Below, piece by piece: positions 43,452-54,900 of a stretch of DNA of 64,000 nucleotides. Location of the stretch: NCBI GenBank assembly GCA_023525975.1, contig CM042032.1:73616260-73680259 (forward strand), in the 5' to 3' direction. The notes beneath the pieces were generated by a model. The model did not search any database and was not told the origin of the DNA. It saw only the letters and a list, made by a program, of their open reading frames with translations. The DNA comes from Smallanthus sonchifolius (lineage: Eukaryota; Streptophyta; Magnoliopsida; Asterales; Asteraceae). Position numbers and translations under genes: made by a program. Within the stretch, counting starts at the first letter, position 1, and every line of letters starts with the position of its first letter.

Positions 43452-44146
43452 GCAAAGGAAAACAAGGCTGCAGGTAGAGGCAGAGATTCAAAATCACATG
43501 CAAATATTTTGGTAAAACAGTGTAACAAAAGACACTAGGAAGAATCTCATGCTTTTCCCATATTTTGTAGGCCACCGGGCCATATGTAACATGATCGTTA
43601 AGAAATGAATGCCAGCAGCAGTTTTTGTTTCTAGAAGATATGTTTAGCACACATACTTAACACAGAAGTCACTTGACTTCAAATCAGACTCACAAAGGTT
43701 GAGCTCCTAAAAGCTCCATGGGTTCCGGCCTTGACCTTCCCATGTAAAGGTTGAGCACCTAATACAATATAGCTCCATGGGATCCGGCCTTGACCTACCC
43801 ATGCAAACAACATTACGCAATACATATAACGTTATAAAGACAAACTCAAGGTCATGAGACCAACACAAGATATCAAATAAATGAAAACCCTAACAACTGT
43901 TAGGTTCATGCATGAACACCTGATAACATAGAAAATCATACAAACACAATTACCTCCAAGAGGTACCATTCATAAGTAGATTAAAAACATAAACATATTG
44001 TTCATAAGGGGACAAATCCAAAGATAATGTTTAACAAGCAAAAAGGCCACGCAGGGCCACAACAAAAGCAAACCCAGAACCCCTTCATGGATCCTGGGGT
44101 ATATCACCATCATCAACCCCGGCATCAAGCTGGTCACCAACATCCT

Positions 44147-44921
44147 TCAATGCCCCAGAGTCACCCCGCTCTTCAACTTCGGAAGCCCCACTTGCAACCT
44201 TGACCTTCCTATGAACTTTAGCACCTGCATCAAATAAGGGGACTGGAACAATAGATTTTCCCCCTTGCCCAGAACAGACGGATGTAGGGATAACACACCC
44301 GGGCTAACATGAGTCTGAATGGTCTGACCGCTACCAGCCCCTAGTAAGTTCTTCTTAGCAGGCATTTCAAGCTTTATATCCCTAAAAAGAGACAAGGGTT
44401 TGGTAGCACACGCAGCCAAAGCATCCAGGTAGGGGAAAGAGGCAGTCTCAAAGGATTGAGCAGCTTTCACAAGATGGTTCTTTGCATCAAGGCGGTAACA
44501 GATCAAGTCAGATGGGGGCATCTTGTTCTTTCCTCCGCTGAATAGTAAACCAGTCGCCATTTTTAGCAAGATGAAAGAACTTACGGAAGAGACCAAGAGT
44601 GGGTGCAATGCCGTGAGCCCTACAAATAATCTCGAATTAAAAGATCTTACTCACCCCAAAAGAGGCAATTTGGGCAAGATTCAAACGATAGAACTTTAAA
44701 ACCCTAATACAAAATACGGAAATCGGTAGGCGAAGATTAGAAAACTCAAAGAACTTGGCATAAAGAGCAACGAAACCAGGAGGACAATCGAGGACGGTTT
44801 GATCGGGAATAGGGAGAGTCGGTTGACAAGCCGCTGGAATCCAGTATTTCACACGAAGGGTATCAAGAGAAGATTTCTTCAGCAAACACATTTGGCGATC
44901 CATATCAACCCGATCACTCAT
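44147..44921 (-). pseudogene. Antisense ORF remnant of Tat element (putative gypsy type transposon domain)
   Basis: From ATG at 44921 the minus strand gives MSDRVDMDRQMCLL, then KYWIPAACQPTLPIPDQ, DCPPGFVALYAKFFEFSNLR and LAQIASFGVSKIF. A TAA follows, then FEIICRAHGIAPTLGLFRKF and AKNGDWFTIQRR in the same frame. This matches the plant domain called putative gypsy type transposon, usually encoded antisense between pol and the 3' LTR of Tat elements. Its function is unknown. Stops and frameshifts make it non-functional; the later part is read in other frames. Confidence 0.75.
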
Positions 44922-46163
44922 GATGAAAAGAAGTAAGCGAAAACTAAAAAGAAATAGAGAAGGAAACTAACCTGTTAGAGATAAACGATCGTTGAAGAAT
45001 ATGAAAGTAAATGAGGACCCCAAATAACCTCCCCCTTTTTTATAGGGAAATATTCAAAATCGCTTGGAAACGAGCAACCGTCAGGTCAGTCACATCACAT
45101 CACCACATCTTAGGTGCAAAGTAATGATGCCTTGATACACGTTTAAATGTTGATTAGACCACTAGGAAATACCCCGGGGAATTAAACTTGAGGTCAGACT
45201 CCCAGGGAGACCGAGCTAGAAGTCAGACACATTCAAAATTAGGATTTTAAACCCGTCTGACTTGGGAGGCTAATGACGGGGGTAGCCCAATGACAAATCC
45301 AGAGGCCCAGAATAAAGCCAACAAACCCAATAACAATATGGTCCAAAACAAGCCCGGCCTCAGCCGGGGAAAAGACTCATAAACATGATAAGAAAGTAAC
45401 ATGCAAGTAATAAAGACCATAATCCAAACAAAGTACAAAAGAGGTATTATCAAAATGGTCAGGAAGGAACAGTGTCCTTTGCCCTTCTTACCTGCAGGGA
45501 AAGAGGGGAAGTCAACATGCAGAGCAAAAGCCTGGCAAGGACCAATGTCAATATATTATACCCTTTAAGAAGAATCTCCCAAACACGAGGCAGGGACCAA
45601 AGCACAAGGAATCTGCCAAGCACCGAAATAGAAGGCTCAAAGTCACGGGAGTCCCAACATCCACAGTATAAATAAGGAATGCTCCTCTCCAAGGTAAACA
45701 CACTGAATCCCAACTCATCTTCCACTTTCTATATCTTACACTCATAACCCTTACTGATTCTCATGCCGGAGGTGGATCGCAGGAGATCTTCTCCTGCGGT
45801 GAGCCTAACGGTTTCTTTTATCTTACAAGGGCAAGGCTATCTTGGGCTGTTTTCATCGGTGTAGCAACAGTCGAAAACACCGTAATATGAAGCAAATCCA
45901 AAGAACAATGGGGTTAGGGGTGGGTGGGTGGGGTGGGGTTTTATGAAGAAGATGAAGTGGATCCTTTTGTCGGAAAAAAAACCATTAAACCCTCATGTAC
46001 AAGGCACATGTCAATATTTAACAGAAAAAGTTGACACCAGTTAGTGAAAAGGACGAAATGTGTGCAAAGTTTTCAAAAAAAAGACATTTTTTGTAATTAT
46101 TGAAGTCAAAGGATATAGAGTGTAATTTCTATATAACTAAATGACAATTTGTGTAATTTACTC

Positions 46164-46475
46164 TTAAATTTATAAATCTTGTAAAAACAAAGTTATAGTT
46201 TATCAATTCTAGTATATTTAATTAGTTAAATTTCTAGTTAAAGTGTAAAGTTAACAAATTAAATAAAATAAAACTATGTTAAGCTAATTAAAATAAAAAT
46301 ATATGGGTTGGTCGGCTACTCGCCTACTAAGTTGCGTTTGTTGGTGACCCAATCACCCAAGCATGGGACCTATGAAAGTCAAAATTATTGAAAATGTAAA
46401 ATCAACAGGTTTGATTAATTTTTTGGTTTTGGTTAATTGTATAAACGGTCCGTTTAACTGACTGGTCACTGGTGT
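46164..46475 (+). repeat. Segmental duplicate of PHO1 3' flank (copy 1)
   Basis: TAGTTTATCAATTCTAGT, AAGTTGCGTTTGTTGGTGA and related landmarks recur in order at 61120-61200 and 62244-62460. The copy continues at 49346-49425 after the hAT element. Both copies lie beyond the 3' ends of the two PHO1 genes, so the duplicated unit included gene plus downstream sequence. Confidence 0.8.
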
Positions 46476-46489
46476 TAGAGGTGGGCAAA

Positions 46490-46690
46490 AAAAACCGGTT
46501 TGGAATAGTTGAACCGGTTTCAAACCGAAACCCGACCCGATTTAAAACCGGTTTTGGTGGAACCGGTTTCAAACTGGTTTGAACCGACGGTTTTGAACCG
46601 GCGGTTTTGAACCGGTTTACATGGATATAATTTAAGACCGGTTTTTTTGAACCGGTTTGAGGAACCGGTTTTCCAAACCGGTTTAAAATT
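46490..46690. repeat. Subterminal AACCGGTT array, left end of hAT
   Basis: The palindrome AACCGGTT and close variants occur about ten times here; a matching array lies at 49135-49325 at the right end. Plant hAT transposases bind subterminal repeats, so these are likely binding sites. That role is inferred. Confidence 0.75.
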
Positions 46691-46896
46691 AATTTTCGAA
46701 AAATAACCGTTGGGATAACGGCTATATAGCCGTTTTTGACCGTTAGACCCCTTTTTTGGACGTTTTTTTTCACCCATTTTAACACACAAACACATTATAA
46801 ATAGGTAGTGGGTGTTTTGGTTAAATCACACTTCTCAAACCCGCTCTCTACACTCTCGTTTATAAAAAAACGCTCGAAAACGCTCAAAAAAACGCT

Positions 46897-48980
46897 ATGG
46901 CAGATTCAAGTTTTGGTGTTTCCTCTAACGAAGTTAGCGTTGTGAAAATCATACCAACAACGAGGAACCCCGCAATTTGGTCAAACTACGATCTATGTGA
47001 GTTGTCTAACGGGTTGGAACGTGCTCGTTGCAAAAATTGTGGTGGTTTTTTTAAAAAGGAATCAAATTCTACTCTAAAAACTCATCTGGAAAAATCGTGC
47101 CCGAGTTTGAAAAATATTCCGGGTGAGGGTCAAGCATCTATGACAAGCGAGGGTGGAATTTGGAACTTCGATCCAAATATTGTTCGAGATAGAATGGCGA
47201 AGTTAGTTATTCAAAGAGGTTTGGCGTTCAACCACTTCGACAACCCGCTCGTGACGAGGATGATTCAAGAAGCCCTTCAACCACGTTATCATCAAGTAAG
47301 TCGTAGTACTCTTAGACGTGATTGTCTAAAAATGTGGAAAAAAGCAAAAAAAGAATTAATTTTAGGTTTTGAAAAATTGGAAACCGGTGTGAACTTAACC
47401 ACCGACGTTTGGTCGGCTCCACATGGTATTCCCGACTCATATATTTGCGTTACCGCTCATTGGGTTTATCCCAATACGTGGCAAATGATGAAACGTACAA
47501 TCGCGTTTGAGATGTTTGAATATCCTCACACGGGTCAAAATTTATTTCACATTTTAGATGGTGTGACAACCGATTTTAAATTACAAAATAAATTATTTTC
47601 AATATCTTTTGATAATGCCTCAAATAATACAAATGCGGTTCAAAAATTAATATTAAAATATAATCCGATTTGCAACGGCGCTTTTTTTCATAGTCGATGT
47701 ATTGCACACATCATCAACTTAGCCGTGCAAGACGGGCTTGCGGTTGAACCCGTTATTGAATTAAGTAATGCATTTCGAGTCATGCTTAAAGACGTTTTTA
47801 GTAGTAGTAAAAAAAGATACCATGAATATATTAGATTATGTAACGATACGGGTTTGATTTGCTTAGGTCTCAATTGGGACCTCCCAACAAGATGGAATTC
47901 AACTTATAAAATGTTTCATAGTGCTATACGACAAAAAAATACTTTATCAATTTTTCATGATATGCTTTCCTCAAAACTACGTCGTAAAATTCAAAGTTTT
48001 CCGTCTACATTCTTGAAAATATAACCGAATTGCTCGAAGTTTTCAAAACCGCCACTACTTTTTTATCCGGGGTTTATTACCCCACAAGTCCTTTGGCTCT
48101 TAAACAAATATTTCTAATGTGTAACAAATTAGCCGAACTTGAAAATAAAAATACTCTTTTTACGAGAATGATAAAACCGATGAAAGAAAAATTTGTTAAA
48201 TATTTTAAAGAAATGCCTCCGGTTATAACTTGTGCCGCCGCATTAAACCCTACAATTAATGTTTACGGTGTTGAAACCTTGATTGATAAAATAACTTACG
48301 ATTTGGATTTGAATGCCGAATATATTCATTTTTCAACCGTAACAAAAACTTATTTTAACAAATGTTTGCAAGATTTGTTTGATATTTATTTACATAAATA
48401 TGGTACAACACAAACCCCACATGATACGATGGGCGCGGGCGCATCAAGTAGCAGCTCGAGGAATGTGAACTTAAATTTGTATAACGAAATGAGAAATGAA
48501 TTTACTAAACGGGCTAGAGGGTCCACCCCGAGTAGCGAACTCGGAAGGTATACGGGAACAAACTTTTTATCATTTATGAGTCCGGATGTTTTTGAAGACT
48601 TTGATATTTTGGCTTGGTGGAAAGGAAACGAATCTACTTTTCCGGTCCTTTCCGCCATGGCCCGTGATTTACTAACCGTCCAAGCTTCCACGGTAGCTTC
48701 GGAATCCGTTTTTTCTCTTAGTGGCAGGGTTTTATCTATTCGAAGAACTAGACTCACTCCCGCGGCAATGGAAATGTGCATTTGCTTGAAAGACCATTTG
48801 GATGCGGTAGATAGGAGACAAGATAGGAGTTCGGTTGAAGACGAAATTGAAGTTGAAGAATTCATACACGAATCTGAGGTCAACCAAGGATTGGCGAGCC
48901 CACTTACAAATGAAGAACTCGCCCAAGATGATAGACTAAGAGGATCGACTAGTAACTCCGAGAATGACGGCGAAAATTAA
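46897..48980 (+). pseudogene. hAT transposase (BED zinc finger, hATC), one frameshift
   Basis: Two frames make one protein: 46897-48024 (375 aa) and about 48015-48980. The BED-type finger has WSNYDLCE, RCKNCGGFF and HLEKSC near residues 28-67. The catalytic-core region includes LTTDVWSAPHG, then SFDNASNNTNA and RCIAHIINLAVQDG, then WNSTYKM. The second frame resumes at ITELLEVFKTATTFLSG and includes AWWKGNESTFPVLSAMARD and ASESVFSLSGR, the hATC dimerisation block. The break near 47960-48020 removes a few residues. It resembles RICESLEEPER-type transposases. The shift should stop activity unless the assembly has an error there. Confidence 0.9.
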
Positions 48981-49425
48981 ACAAAAAAACTCAAAAAAAA
49001 AATATTTTTCTTTTTGTCGAATTGTAATGTTTAATTTTGTAATGTTTTGTGATTTACGAACTCCTACAGTATGAATAAACGTTGAACTTTATGTTTTTAT
49101 TTGTTAAATATTTTTTTTAAATTTTTTTTTTATAAAACCGGTTTAAACCGGTTCACCAACCCGAACCGGTCCAGAACTGAAATGAACCGGTTCAACAGGT
49201 TCGGGATTCTATATGTTAAAAACCGGTTTTAACCCGAACCGGTTTAGTCAAAACCGGTTTAAGTCTTGGTCAACGCAAACCGGTTTGGGCCGGTTTGAAA
49301 CCGGTTCGGTCCAAAAAACCCGGTTTGTGCACCTCTAACTGGTGTGAGTTTGTTTGTGGGCTTGGTTTAATTAAGCTAAATTTAATATAGACTTCTGATT
49401 TTACAAAATAAAAGATTTCAACAAA

Positions 49426-50277
49426 TCTATACTATATAATAAATAAAAGGTTTTTTTGGACACTTTTCATTCTCATGTTCATCTTTAACATTTTTTTCTC
49501 GTCTCTCTTTCCTATTAATTATATAAACTAGCTTAGAACCCGTCTAATACACACGGGGTGAAAAATATCAATACATACAATTTTTAAATTTTTATGTGTA
49601 TATTTTATAGATGTAAAAATGTATTATATATGCTAAGGATAGAAAACAAAATTCAAAATATATAAAAATTAATATATAATTGGATTTCGAAAATATATTA
49701 GTTACTATTTAATATAATTTGACTTTCATTTACTATTTGATTGAAAATAAAAGTTTTATAATTAGATTTTAAAATTTCTTATAATAAGGGATAATTTAAA
49801 ATAAATGTGTTTTATTATTATAAGTAGTATTTTTTTTTTAAATATATTATTATTAAAAGATAGATGTGTATTTAATAAGAGAGAGATGCGGGAAAAAATG
49901 ATGAGAATGAATATGGAGGCGATACGTGGCACGAAAAATCTTTATTTATTATATAGTATAGTTTTGTTTAAAAAAAGTTAAAATTTTTGTTTCCCGTCTC
50001 TTTCTCCTATTAAATAATAATGATTTTCTATAATTATTTTTATAAAATGTTTTTTGTTTAAAAAAATAGCTTTATTGATAAAACATTTTTATAATTTGAA
50101 CATTTCTTTCATTCTTTTTATAAAACATTTTAAAAAAATAACTATATAACGTTTCTAAAATTTGTATTAAAAAACTATGTAATATGTTATAAATATGTAA
50201 TATGTAAATGTTTATTACTAAGTATATATAACACTGCATTTATTCAACATGTGTAATATAACGGGTTTCTAACCTAT
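49426..50277 (+). mobile_element. Non-autonomous Helitron (H2), interrupted by a reverse Helitron
   Basis: It starts TCTATACTATATAATAAA and ends with GTGTAATATAACGGG then TTTCTAACCTAT, where the usual terminal CTAG has changed. Its interior tracks H1 and H5 (TCTCCTATTAAATAATAATG). The reverse element lies at 49528-49961. Confidence 0.65.
49528..49961 (-). mobile_element. Reverse-strand Helitron (H2b) nested in H2
   Basis: On the plus strand it begins CTAGCTTAGAACCCGTC with an ACACGGG hairpin (a reversed 3' end) and ends CTTTATTTATTATATAGTATAG (a reversed 5' end). It lies between A and T inside H2, where H1 and H5 are continuous. Confidence 0.65.
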
Positions 50278-50638
50278 ATTATAATAAATGAATAACTATA
50301 CTTGCTACGTGTCGACTTCTACTGAAGTCTAGATTTTTGTTTTCCGCCTCTCTCTCCTATTAAATAATGATGATGTTAAATAATTAAATATCTAAAATTT
50401 ATTCTAATATTTTATTAAAAATTACTAAATCATAAAAAAAATTCAATTATATCTTATTTTAAAATACAATTTTATAATTCTTAAATCTTCATTATTTGTT
50501 ATTTATAATTCTTAAATCTTCATTATTTCTTATTTCACCGATTACTGATAACATTCAACATACAAATTTTAATAGAAAATGTTGTTTTATAAAAAATTGT
50601 ATTTATTCAACCCATGTAAAACATAAGTTTTAACCTAG
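50278..50638 (+). mobile_element. Diverged Helitron (H3) next to H2
   Basis: It follows H2 directly and ends in TTTTAACCTAG before T. The hairpin (CCCATGTAAAACATAAG) is decayed. The interior shows the same TCTCTCCTATTAAATAATGATG landmark. Confidence 0.5.
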
Positions 50639-51942
50639 TTTAATATATATTTGGGTCTTAATACATGTTAAAATTCTCGGTTTCATATTAATATTTTTAA
50701 AAGATTACAATAGGCAATTCGGTGCGGTTTTATAATAGTAGTTCAGTTCGGTTAATTCAGTTTTCTAAACATATGTAACCGATATAGTTAGGTATCAAAA
50801 ATATTAAAACCTAACCATTAGTTTCATCCAATTCTTAAGACTGTTTATGGTTTTGATGGCATGAATTGTGCGTCTATACACGTCCCATGTTCCCTCCCCA
50901 ATTGCCAATGGTGCAGTTTCATTATCACTAGCCCTTGCATTTGTTTTGTAGCTAACTCTTCTACTTCCTCTTATAAAGGGAATAAGAGGTCTAGTGTTAG
51001 AGATATATATTAGATAGAAATATTAATTACGATTAGATAAAAATATATTAGTTATGATTGGTTAACGAAGAGCAAGTTGTGCAAAATGTACACACAGTAA
51101 TCTACATGTGACACCTATCTTGCACGGTCGTGTCGAATGCACAACTCACCAGAAACATTCATGCCACGCCTCTTGCTACTTGGCACTCCTCAAACCTAAA
51201 TCATCATCTGTCCAATCTCGATCCACTTATAGAAACCTCGTTTCAGCGTCAAAGATTCAACATACAAGTGTTTAGGTGTGTGAGAAAGACCATTAAATTG
51301 TGAGGAGCTAAATTTGTAGAAATCAAAGGGTTTTGGTGTAATCATTAGAACTTACTGGTTTTGAAGAAAATTAACAAGATTATATAAAAAAATCATGATT
51401 TTGACAAAAATAAGGCTCTAGGTATTCATGCACGGCCATGCAACATGGGTGCACAACCATGTCATGTACCAAAGACTGATTTCTGATAAACTTGAAACCA
51501 ACGAGTCAATAACCTTTAGGTTTTAGGTATCAAAGACGAGTGCTAGAAACTTGAAACCAACGAGTTAAAAAATACAAGTTAGTTATTATTTCGGAAAACA
51601 GTTAATTTTTTGGAAATGTGCAACTATACGTTTAAATAATAATAGTCCCTGTGACAATTTGACAATATAATATTGATTCTTGTAAAGTAGACTTTTAAGA
51701 TGCAGAAAATATATAATAAATTATTGACTTTCTTAATGTAGAAAAAGGATTCAACAAATGTATGTCCCATTTTTATAAACTAGGCAGGTGTAGTTGCTCT
51801 CTCACCACTAGGAGCTGCTAACAGCGACAGGCCACTGGTGATAAAAAAAAGTCAAACAGTTCATTTATATGAACACTTCATCATATCTGTAAAATCTTGA
51901 ATTTGGTTTTCTTTTACTTCTATTTTAGGAAACAAACCAAAA
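50639..51942 (+). promoter_or_regulatory. Upstream flank of PHO1-D
   Basis: The part nearest the gene (51600-51942) matches flanks of copies B and C (ATACGTTTAAATAATAA, CCTGTGACAATTTGACAATA; and TAGGCAGGTGTAGTTG with TAGGCAGATGTGGTTG at 21653). The distal part (50639-51590) is AT-rich with no gene; ACTTGAAACCAACGAGT is repeated at 51490 and 51551. No sure TATA box or PHR1 site was found. Confidence 0.45.
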
Positions 51943-54900
51943 ATGAAGTTTGGAAAGGAATTTGCTTCACAGATGGTGCCGGAATGGCAAGAAGCTTATA
52001 TGAATTACAACTTCCTCAAGACTCTCTTAAAAGAAATCTTGATTTTCCGGCGGCAGCAGAGCAGGTCACCGGAGAATCAGGTGAACCCACGGTCGCCACC
52101 GTTGAAAGCAACGACTTTGAAGAGAAGGGGGTCTCTTTTCAGAGCTTTCAGTGGGCTGACTGGTCGGTACGGTAACAAAAGTCCCAAACAAGATAAAGAA
52201 GATGAAGTGATTCTAGTAAGTGCAATGCATACAGCAGATGAAGAACGAGGGGAAGATGGTCGGAGTTACCAGACAATATTTCTCCGGTCGTCGGAGGAAG
52301 GTGGCGAGTATGAGCTTGTGTTTTTCAGAAGACTTGATGATGAGTTCAATAAAGTTGTTAATTTTTATAGAGCCAAAGTGGAGGAGGTGGTGAAGGATGC
52401 TGAAGAGTTGAATATACAAATGGATGCTCTCATTGCTCTTAGAATCAAAGTCAATGATCCTGCTGCTGTCTCTCCCTTCATCAATCAAAGAAACACAGGT
52501 AGTCAACTTTAAATAAATCATCAATTCAAAATAAAATCATTAATATTTACTAACTTTAGATAAATTTAAGGTTACCCATTGGAGGTGATTCAAGAAGAAC
52601 AGCAAGAAAAGAGATCAAATGATGTCAAGGAATACCAGATGGCTTCTTTAGACGTTTTAAATCACATAAAAATCAACACCACCGCAGAAACACCACTATC
52701 CGCCATCAAAAATCTGTTCCATAGTTCAAACTCAGACCTGCGATTCAACAAAAATGAACTTAGAGAAGCAAAAGAAAAGTTGAAGCAAGCTTTTATTGAG
52801 TTCCATGAAAAGCTCCGGTTTCTAAAGAACTACGTGTAAGCATTAAATAAGCGTGTTCATATGACATAAAGATTGGAGGAAAACTAACTGAACTGTATCT
52901 TGCTTTACATACCAGCTTCCTGAATCAATTGGCCTTCTCCAAGATAATGAAAAAGTATGATAAGGTAAGGGTTCTTTTATTGTTTTGTTTTTGGTCATAT
53001 GTGTCACCAGGTCTTAGTTGCTGACCAAAATTGTTAGTCCAGATCACATCAAGAAATGCATCAGATGCTTACTTACAGATGGTTGAAGAGTCATACTTGG
53101 GCCAATCTGATGAGGTATGTTACTAGGATGTTTATAAATCAGCAAAATTGCATATAAAAAGGGCTCAAAGTTCGCTACTTTTTTGGGGGTAAACAAAGTT
53201 TATTACCCAAATAGAAATCGGACTAATTCATTACCGTTTAATGCAATTTGACCTTCATAAATCAGATAATTTTGTGATAAACATTTAACAAAGAATTTCC
53301 TTCAGGTTACTAAGCTCATAGAAAGAGTAGAATCAGCATTCATAAAGCATTTCTGTAACGGGAATCGCCATCAAGGAATGAGCACCTTAAAGCCAAATAC
53401 TAAAAAAAAGAGGCATCGGGACACATTTTTTGTGGGTAAATTACAGGCGTGCTGCAAGATAGTTGAAGGCCACGAAAACCTATTATTGACTTGAACGGTA
53501 CAACTGACCATTGTATTTTCTGTTGCAGGTTGCTTCTTTGGATGCTCGTTAGCACTTGTAGTGGCGATCATTGTAAATGTACATGCTAGAGATCTTCTCA
53601 ACAGTAGAGGTCGGACTCAGTACATGAATACCATCTTTCCATTATACATCGTGTTTGGATTTCTGGTGTTACATATGCTGATGTATGCTGGAAATGTATA
53701 TTATTGGACGCGTTATCGTGTCAATTACTCATTTATATTTGGGTTCAAGCCCGGTACAGAATTGGGTTATACTGAAGTTCTACTACTCAGTTCTGGCCTA
53801 TCGGTACTCACCCTTGCAGCTGTACTCTCAAATCTTGAAATGGAATTGGATCCAAATACTCAAAGTTACAGAACACTAACTGAATTACTCCCTCTAGGCT
53901 TAGTCATTGTAAGAAATTACTCTTTTGCCCTTATATTTTCAAAGTATATATGAGGCAGTTATTTTGATGTAACGCCCATGATGAATAAATAGTGTATACG
54001 GAACACTGAGCCCATGGTTGACCTAAAGGGTGCTTGGGTCGGTCCATAAACACTATTCCCACATACAGCGGTCTTGTAGGTCCACATAGAGGTGGCAAAA
54101 TGGACGGTCGGGTAACATGTCAAATGGGTTCGCCATACCAGAAACACTTTTTGTCCACTTATTTTATGCACAATTAGTATCCCAAATATAATTATAAATA
54201 TTTCAATAATATTCCAATTATTTTGAATAAAATGTTTTATGCACTAGAAGTACGTTTTGGGTGATTTTTGACCCGTTTCCTTTTAGCTGTTCTTTTATTT
54301 ACCTTCTTGACTCGTTAAAGATAAAACATAGCTGAATCAACCCATTTGTAATTAAATAGGACGAAATTGCCACCTCTAGTTCCACATATGGGCACTACAT
54401 ACTGCGTCCATTCTATATCTTTTTTAAGCACTAATCATCATGTAGGATACTTCACATACTACTCCCTCATACATACTGCATCCACACTATATCTTCACTT
54501 TCATCCTAAACTATGTTTTGTAGGTTGTACTTCTGATAGCAGTCTGCCCATTTAATATCTTCTATCGTGCAAACCGCTTCTTCCTCTTAATCTGTTTATG
54601 GCGCTGCATTTGTGCTCCTTTTTATGATATCACTCTCCCTGATTTCTTCTTGGCTGATCAGTTTACTAGTCAGGTAAGATTCAAAAACAACCGGGAAACA
54701 ATGATCATGCTCCATCAAGGAACCATAAACTGTATAAATTTTGTTGGTTTCAGGTTCAATTATTAAGGAATTTGCAGTTCTATGTATGCTACTATGGTTG
54801 GGGAGATTTCAAGAATAGGAACGCAGATACTTGCAAAAAAAGCAATGTTTATGATGTTCTTACTATAGTTATTGCTGTTATCCCATATTGGATTCGAGTC

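Larger units (their letters stand above)
42360..45869 (+). mobile_element. Tat-clade Ty3/gypsy element, largely deleted
   Basis: Paired LTRs of about 600 bp (42360-42957, TGATGACGGGG...GTAGCAACA; 45271-45869, TAATGACGGGG...GTAGCAACA) are highly similar. The interior starts abruptly in integrase with no PBS, gag, protease or RT, then has an antisense ORF before the 3' LTR, which is a Tat hallmark. A direct repeat of about 50 bp (GCTCCATGGG...CCGGCCTTGACC) lies at 43714-43800. The flanks GTTGG and GTCGA do not match, but AATATGAAGC-AATCCAAAG occurs on both sides. Confidence 0.82.
41476..46163. mobile_element. MULE1: Pack-MULE with MATE exons, split by a Tat-type retrotransposon
   Basis: Long terminal inverted repeats of about 270 bp (41476-41751 and about 45900-46163) start GAGTAAATTACAC... 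and end ...GTGTAATTTACTC. They are flanked by 9-bp TTAAATTAA and TTAAATTTA (8 of 9 match), the MULE target size; the paralogous segment near 61116 reads TTAAATTAA once. Without the retrotransposon (42360-45869) the element is about 1.2 kb, with no transposase, and its interior is antisense MATE gene sequence. Confidence 0.85.
46476..49337 (+). mobile_element. hAT transposon with near-complete transposase
   Basis: Terminal inverted repeats TAGAGGTGGGCAAA and (reverse) TAGAGGTGCACAAA are flanked by a perfect 8-bp duplication ACTGGTGT (46468-46475, 49338-49345). The subterminal zones of about 200 bp are packed with AACCGGTTT. The transposase gene lies between in the plus orientation. It is the only element here close to autonomous structure, but its gene is frameshifted. 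Confidence 0.93.

Noticed and set aside
43234..43650. 138-codon minus-strand ORF
   Set aside because: It overlaps the integrase remnant in antisense and has no recognisable motif, unlike the antisense gene at 44147-44921.
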